A stretch of DNA of 9,167 bases from the NCBI GenBank assembly GCA_028289305.1, contig JANQQO010000224.1:1-9167 (forward strand). The letters run 5' to 3'. The notes beneath the pieces were generated by a model. It saw nothing but the letters and a program-made list of their open reading frames with translations, ran no database searches and was not told where the DNA came from. Of the stretch, positions 5,778 to 9,167 are shown one piece after another. Every line of letters begins with the position of its first letter. The first letter of the stretch is position 1. The DNA comes from Rickettsiales bacterium. Its GTDB lineage: Bacteria; Pseudomonadota; Alphaproteobacteria; Rickettsiales; JANQQO01. The translations under genes were made by a program, and so were the position numbers.

Positions 5778-7664
5778 GTGGTGGAAAAAATCGTCAAATT
5801 CATTAGTAAGTTTTTTATTCACCTGTTAGTGGTGATGATCATCCTCAGCTTTGCGCTATGGGGCATTGGTGATGTGTTTCGTGGGAATACCAATGCGACG
5901 GTAGCACAGGTGGGGGATGTGGAGATCACTCAGCGCGATTTAGACCAGGCGATGCAGCAGGAGATTGCGCGCTTGCGCTCGGTGTTTGGTGAGGCGCTGA
6001 ATGATCAGGTGCTCCAAAGTTTGAACCTGCGGCAGAATGTGTTGCTGCAGATGATCAATGAGCACATGTTATTACAAGAAGCAGAGCGGCTGGGTGTGGT
6101 GGTCGATAAACAGCAGGTGATCGCAGAGATTAAGACTGTGCCGCAATTTCAGAATGTGGAAGGCCAGTTCGATAAGGTGGCGTTTCAGGAATTTTTGCGC
6201 CATACGCGCCAGAGTGAGGCGGCATTTGTTACGCAGCTAAAGGATAATCTGGCTATTGGTGCATTGGCGGAAGCGGTGGCGGCGCACCCGCCGATAATAG
6301 AAGCACAGATCGATCAGTTGCTTGCATTTGAAGGCGAGCAGCGCGTGGCGGAATATATTACTATTCCAGAAACAGCGGTGACGCGGGTGGCGGAGCCGAG
6401 CGATACCGAGTTGGTGACGTATTATGATGCCGAGAAGGAGGCGTTTGCCGCGCCAGAATATCGGGATGTGAGCTATGTCTTGCTAGATGAACAGGTGGTG
6501 GCGAGTGAGCTGCATATAGACGAGGCAGTGCTGCAAGAGGCCTATGAGAGCCGGGTAGATGAGTTTACTACGCCGGAATTGCGTACGTTATTGCATATTC
6601 GGTTTGACCAGGAGGCGGAAGCGAAAGAGGCCTATGCAGCGTTGCAGGAAGGGAAGGATTTTGTGGCAGTGGCTGTAGAGGCGGGCCAGAGCGAGGAGGA
6701 GGTGCAATACGGCAAGGCAAGCCGGGTGGATTTATTGCAGGAATTTTCCGACGCGGTGTTTGGGCTAGAGAAAAAGCAGTTTAGTGCGCCGCTCACAAGT
6801 CCGCTGGGGTGGCATATTTTTTACGTACAAGATATTACACCAGAGCAGCAGCAGTCTTTTACTGCGGTGAAAGACCAGCTAGCGCAGGAATTGAAAGAAA
6901 CGCAATCTGCAGATGCGCTCTATACATTGGCGAATGCGCTGGAGGATAGTTTGGCTGGTGGTGCGCTGCTCGAAGAGGCGGCTGCCACGCTGAATCTGCC
7001 GATTCTGCAGGCGGTGGCTTTGGGAATGGATGGAAAAAGCCAGGCAGGGGAGGCAATAGCGCTGCCGCTGCAGCAACGCTTCTTGCAGGAAGCCTTTGCC
7101 GTGCCGGAAGGGGAGATATCGCATTTTATTCAGAGCGAGGATGGGGCGCAGGCATTTATTTTGCGCGTGGATAAGATAACGCCGCCACGCATCAAAGCGC
7201 TGGATGAGGTGAAAGCCCTGGTGACTACGGCATGGAAGCAGGATCAAAAAGCAGCGAAGCTCGAAGAGTTAGCAGAAGGCGCTGCTGAGGCGCTGAAAAA
7301 AGGAGGGACGACGTTGCAGCAGCAGGCCACGCAGTTTAACGTGTCTGTGAAGCGGAGCAAGGAGCTGACGCGTGCTGCGGCACGAGAGCGGTCTGCCCTG
7401 CCGCTGGATTTGGTGGATGCGCTATTTGCACTACAGAAAGGTGAGGTGAGTGAGGCGTATGCTGCGCCTTCTGGAGGATATGTGATTGCCACGCTGGCGG
7501 AGGTGATTCCGGCGGATATGACTGATGTGGCGGCGCGGCGTGCGGTACGGCAGCAGCTGCGTGAAACCCTATCACAGGAATTACTAACGCAGTATATGGT
7601 GTATTTGCAGCAGCGCTATCCTGTGGATATTTATCTGGAGTCCGACTCTTCTACGGAAGGGTAG
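5778..7664 (+). CDS. ppiD: PpiD/SurA-like membrane-anchored periplasmic folding factor (PPIC-domain protein)
   Basis: From the GTG at 5778 the protein has 628 residues, close to E. coli PpiD (about 623), with the same layout. There is a short basic N-terminus, one membrane helix (about 11-31, ending ALWGIGDVFRG), a SurA-like N-terminal chaperone domain starting VAQVGDVEITQRDLDQA (42-58), a parvulin-type PPIC domain (about 266-355), and a long helical C-terminal part. PpiD-type proteins sit in the inner membrane facing the periplasm, near SecYEG, and assist folding of exported proteins. In the PPIC domain two histidines fit the family (His273 in LLHIRF, His346 in GWHIFYV), but the usual GDLGW segment is replaced by YGKASRVDLL, so isomerase activity is doubtful. 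The start is uncertain: 5781 is also possible, and the frame stays open back to 5637. trpE follows after 18 bases. The symbol is given by layout, not proven orthology. Confidence 0.88.
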   Translation: MVEKIVKFISKFFIHLLVVMIILSFALWGIGDVFRGNTNATVAQVGDVEITQRDLDQAMQQEIARLRSVFGEALNDQVLQSLNLRQNVLLQMINEHMLLQEAERLGVVVDKQQVIAEIKTVPQFQNVEGQFDKVAFQEFLRHTRQSEAAFVTQLKDNLAIGALAEAVAAHPPIIEAQIDQLLAFEGEQRVAEYITIPETAVTRVAEPSDTELVTYYDAEKEAFAAPEYRDVSYVLLDEQVVASELHIDEAVLQEAYESRVDEFTTPELRTLLHIRFDQEAEAKEAYAALQEGKDFVAVAVEAGQSEEEVQYGKASRVDLLQEFSDAVFGLEKKQFSAPLTSPLGWHIFYVQDITPEQQQSFTAVKDQLAQELKETQSADALYTLANALEDSLAGGALLEEAAATLNLPILQAVALGMDGKSQAGEAIALPLQQRFLQEAFAVPEGEISHFIQSEDGAQAFILRVDKITPPRIKALDEVKALVTTAWKQDQKAAKLEELAEGAAEALKKGGTTLQQQATQFNVSVKRSKELTRAAARERSALPLDLVDALFALQKGEVSEAYAAPSGGYVIATLAEVIPADMTDVAARRAVRQQLRETLSQELLTQYMVYLQQRYPVDIYLESDSSTEG

Positions 7665-7682
7665 CGTGATTAGCGGTTTCTT

Positions 7683-9167
7683 GTGGGCCATTCTCCAACA
7701 TTAGAGGAATTTGTGAGCGCCGCGCAAGCGGGCACGCCGCAGCTGGTGTGGAAGAAACTTTCTGTGGATACGGAAACGCCGGTGTCGGCGATGTTGAAGC
7801 TATTGCCGCTGAGCCCGTATCATCTGTTGTTTGAATCGGTGGAAGGCGGGCAGAACCGTGCGCGCTATTCGATTATCGCGCTGGATCCGGATATGATGTG
7901 GCGGGTGGTGGATGGTGTGCCGCAGGTGAATCGTCAGGCGGCAGCAGCGCCGGAGCAGTTTGATGCGCAGGAAGGCGATGTGTTCACCGCGTTGCGCGCG
8001 GTGTTGGCTGAGTCTCAGCTTGATATTCCTTCCGAATTACCGCCTATGGCTACCGGGCTTTTTGGCTATATGGCGTATGATATGGTGAAATATATGGAGC
8101 GCCTGCCGGATGAGAATCCAGCGGTGATTGGGGTGCCGCAAGCCTGGTATATGCGGCCGCGGATAACGGTGATATTTGATTCGGTGAAGGATGAGGCGTT
8201 GATTATCACGCCGGTTTGGGCGGATGCGTTGCAGGACGCGGAAGCGGCATATACGCAGGCGCTAGCGCGGATCGCGCGGATTGTGGAGGCGTTGCGTGCG
8301 CCGGCGCCGGCGCTGGAGACGAATGCGGGTGAGGTAGGGCCGTTTACGGCGGCGCTGGATGAGGCGGCGTATGCCGCAGTGGTGGAGCAGGCGAAGGAAT
8401 ATATACGCGCAGGTGATGTATTCCAGGTGGTGCCGTCACGGCGGATAGAGGGGGCATTTCCCTTGCCACCTTTTGCACTTTATCGGGCGTTGCGCCAGCT
8501 GAACCCGTCGCCGTATTTGTTTTATTTGAGTTGCGGCGAGGGCGTATTGGTAGGGTCGAGCCCTGAGATTTTGGTGCGGGTACATGAAGGTATGGTGACG
8601 ATTCGCCCGATTGCTGGTACGCGCCCGCGTGGGAAGGATGCGGCCGAGGATAAGGCGCTGGAGGCAGATTTGCTGGCAGACGAGAAGGAATTGGCGGAGC
8701 ATTTGATGTTGCTGGATTTGGGGCGCAATGATGTGGGTCGGGTGGCAGAGCCGGCGAGTGTGCGCGTGACGGAGCAAATGGTGATTGAACGTTATTCGCA
8801 TGTGATGCATATTGTGTCTAACGTGGAAGGTGATATGCGGGCGGAATGTGATGCGGTGGATGCGCTGATTGCGGGCTTTCCAGCGGGTACGGTGAGTGGC
8901 GCGCCGAAGATTCGTGCGATGGAGATTATCGATGAGCTGGAGCCGGTGAAGCGTGAGTTTTATGCAGGTACGGTAGGGTATTTCTCCGCGGGCGGAGATA
9001 TGGATACGTGTATTGCGCTACGCACTGGGTTGGTGAAAGATGGAGTGCTGTATTTGCAGGCAGGAGGCGGTATTGTGGCGGATAGCGTGCCGCATAACGA
9101 ATTTGTGGAGACGGAAAATAAAGCTGGCGCATTGATGAGTGCGGCACAGAAGGCAAAAGAGTTTATT
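7683..9167 (+). CDS. trpE: Anthranilate synthase component I, incomplete at the window end
   Basis: TrpE makes anthranilate from chorismate, using ammonia from the TrpG glutaminase subunit; this is the first step of tryptophan synthesis. The frame is open for 495 codons to the last base, so only the final few residues and stop are missing. The N-terminal regulatory domain includes VWKKLSVDTETPVSAMLKL (22-40) and LLFESVEGG (48-56), the region of the tryptophan feedback site. The chorismate-binding domain has RAGDVFQVVPSRR (242-254), PIAGTRPRG (309-317), LDLGRNDVGRV (344-354), RYSHVMHIVSNVEG (370-383), FPAGTVSGAPKIRAMEII (399-416) and GGGIVADSVPHNEF (461-474). I chose the GTG at 7683, just after an in-frame TAG, because the residues from there resemble alphaproteobacterial TrpE N-termini. 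A GTG at 7713 has the better ribosome binding site. The gene may share a transcript with the ppiD-like gene upstream. Confidence 0.96.
   Translation, partial: MGHSPTLEEFVSAAQAGTPQLVWKKLSVDTETPVSAMLKLLPLSPYHLLFESVEGGQNRARYSIIALDPDMMWRVVDGVPQVNRQAAAAPEQFDAQEGDVFTALRAVLAESQLDIPSELPPMATGLFGYMAYDMVKYMERLPDENPAVIGVPQAWYMRPRITVIFDSVKDEALIITPVWADALQDAEAAYTQALARIARIVEALRAPAPALETNAGEVGPFTAALDEAAYAAVVEQAKEYIRAGDVFQVVPSRRIEGAFPLPPFALYRALRQLNPSPYLFYLSCGEGVLVGSSPEILVRVHEGMVTIRPIAGTRPRGKDAAEDKALEADLLADEKELAEHLMLLDLGRNDVGRVAEPASVRVTEQMVIERYSHVMHIVSNVEGDMRAECDAVDALIAGFPAGTVSGAPKIRAMEIIDELEPVKREFYAGTVGYFSAGGDMDTCIALRTGLVKDGVLYLQAGGGIVADSVPHNEFVETENKAGALMSAAQKAKEFI
7703..7708 (+). promoter_or_regulatory. Candidate ribosome binding site for an internal trpE start
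   Basis: AGAGGA lies here, about five bases before an in-frame GTG at 7713. If used, TrpE would lose the first ten residues (through EEF). The upstream GTG at 7683 has no recognisable Shine-Dalgarno sequence, so this site bears on the start choice. Confidence 0.35.

Noticed and set aside
6879..7247. Open frames on the minus strand inside the ppiD-like gene
   Set aside because: They are antisense to the C-terminal part of a gene with a strong family layout, and they read as Gln/Arg/His-rich shadow sequence.
9111..9130. Possible frameshift in the A-rich stretch near the end of trpE
   Set aside because: A first reading suggested an extra A, but the stated window length and the continuing TrpE-like sequence (ENKAGALMSAAQ) show the frame is intact to the last base.

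Overview
The window is a compact, gene-dense stretch of a Gram-negative chromosome. It carries lipopolysaccharide synthesis (KdsA), Sec translocase (SecG), signal peptides, a periplasmic folding factor (PpiD-like) and a heme-containing peroxidase-family protein. The cluster tpiA / secG / pyrG / kdsA divergent from a PpiD-SurA-like gene followed by trpE is an arrangement I associate with Alphaproteobacteria. The class of KdsA (Cys metal-ligand type) and the style of the TrpE N-terminus agree. I cannot name the genus. Base composition is intermediate, except for one visibly AT-rich gene.

Layout from left to right. (1) Positions 1-385 (+) hold the C-terminal end of a di-heme cytochrome c peroxidase / MauG-like protein, cut by the window edge. 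(2) Positions 387-5638 (-) form one tightly packed transcription unit, reading right to left: tpiA, a flavodoxin-fold FMN reductase-like gene, secG, pyrG, a small AT-rich secreted protein of unknown function, kdsA, and a second small secreted protein of unknown function. Several junctions overlap by 1 to 4 bases (ATGA or TAATG), which suggests translational coupling. (3) Positions 5639-5777 are the only clear intergenic region, about 139 bases, and must hold promoters for both directions. (4) Positions 5778-9167 (+) hold a ppiD-like membrane-anchored chaperone gene followed 18 bases later by trpE, which reads in frame to the last base of the window.

Functionally this is mostly housekeeping: glycolysis/gluconeogenesis (TpiA), CTP synthesis (PyrG), Kdo synthesis for lipid A-core (KdsA; CTP is also the co-substrate for activating Kdo), protein export (SecG) and folding of exported proteins (PpiD), and the first step of tryptophan synthesis (TrpE). 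The least explained parts are the two small secreted proteins flanking kdsA and the small reductase coupled to tpiA. No stretch over 300 bases lacks a gene, and I see no tRNA, rRNA, CRISPR array, insertion sequence or convincing intrinsic terminator. I do not see clear evidence of a new multi-gene system.
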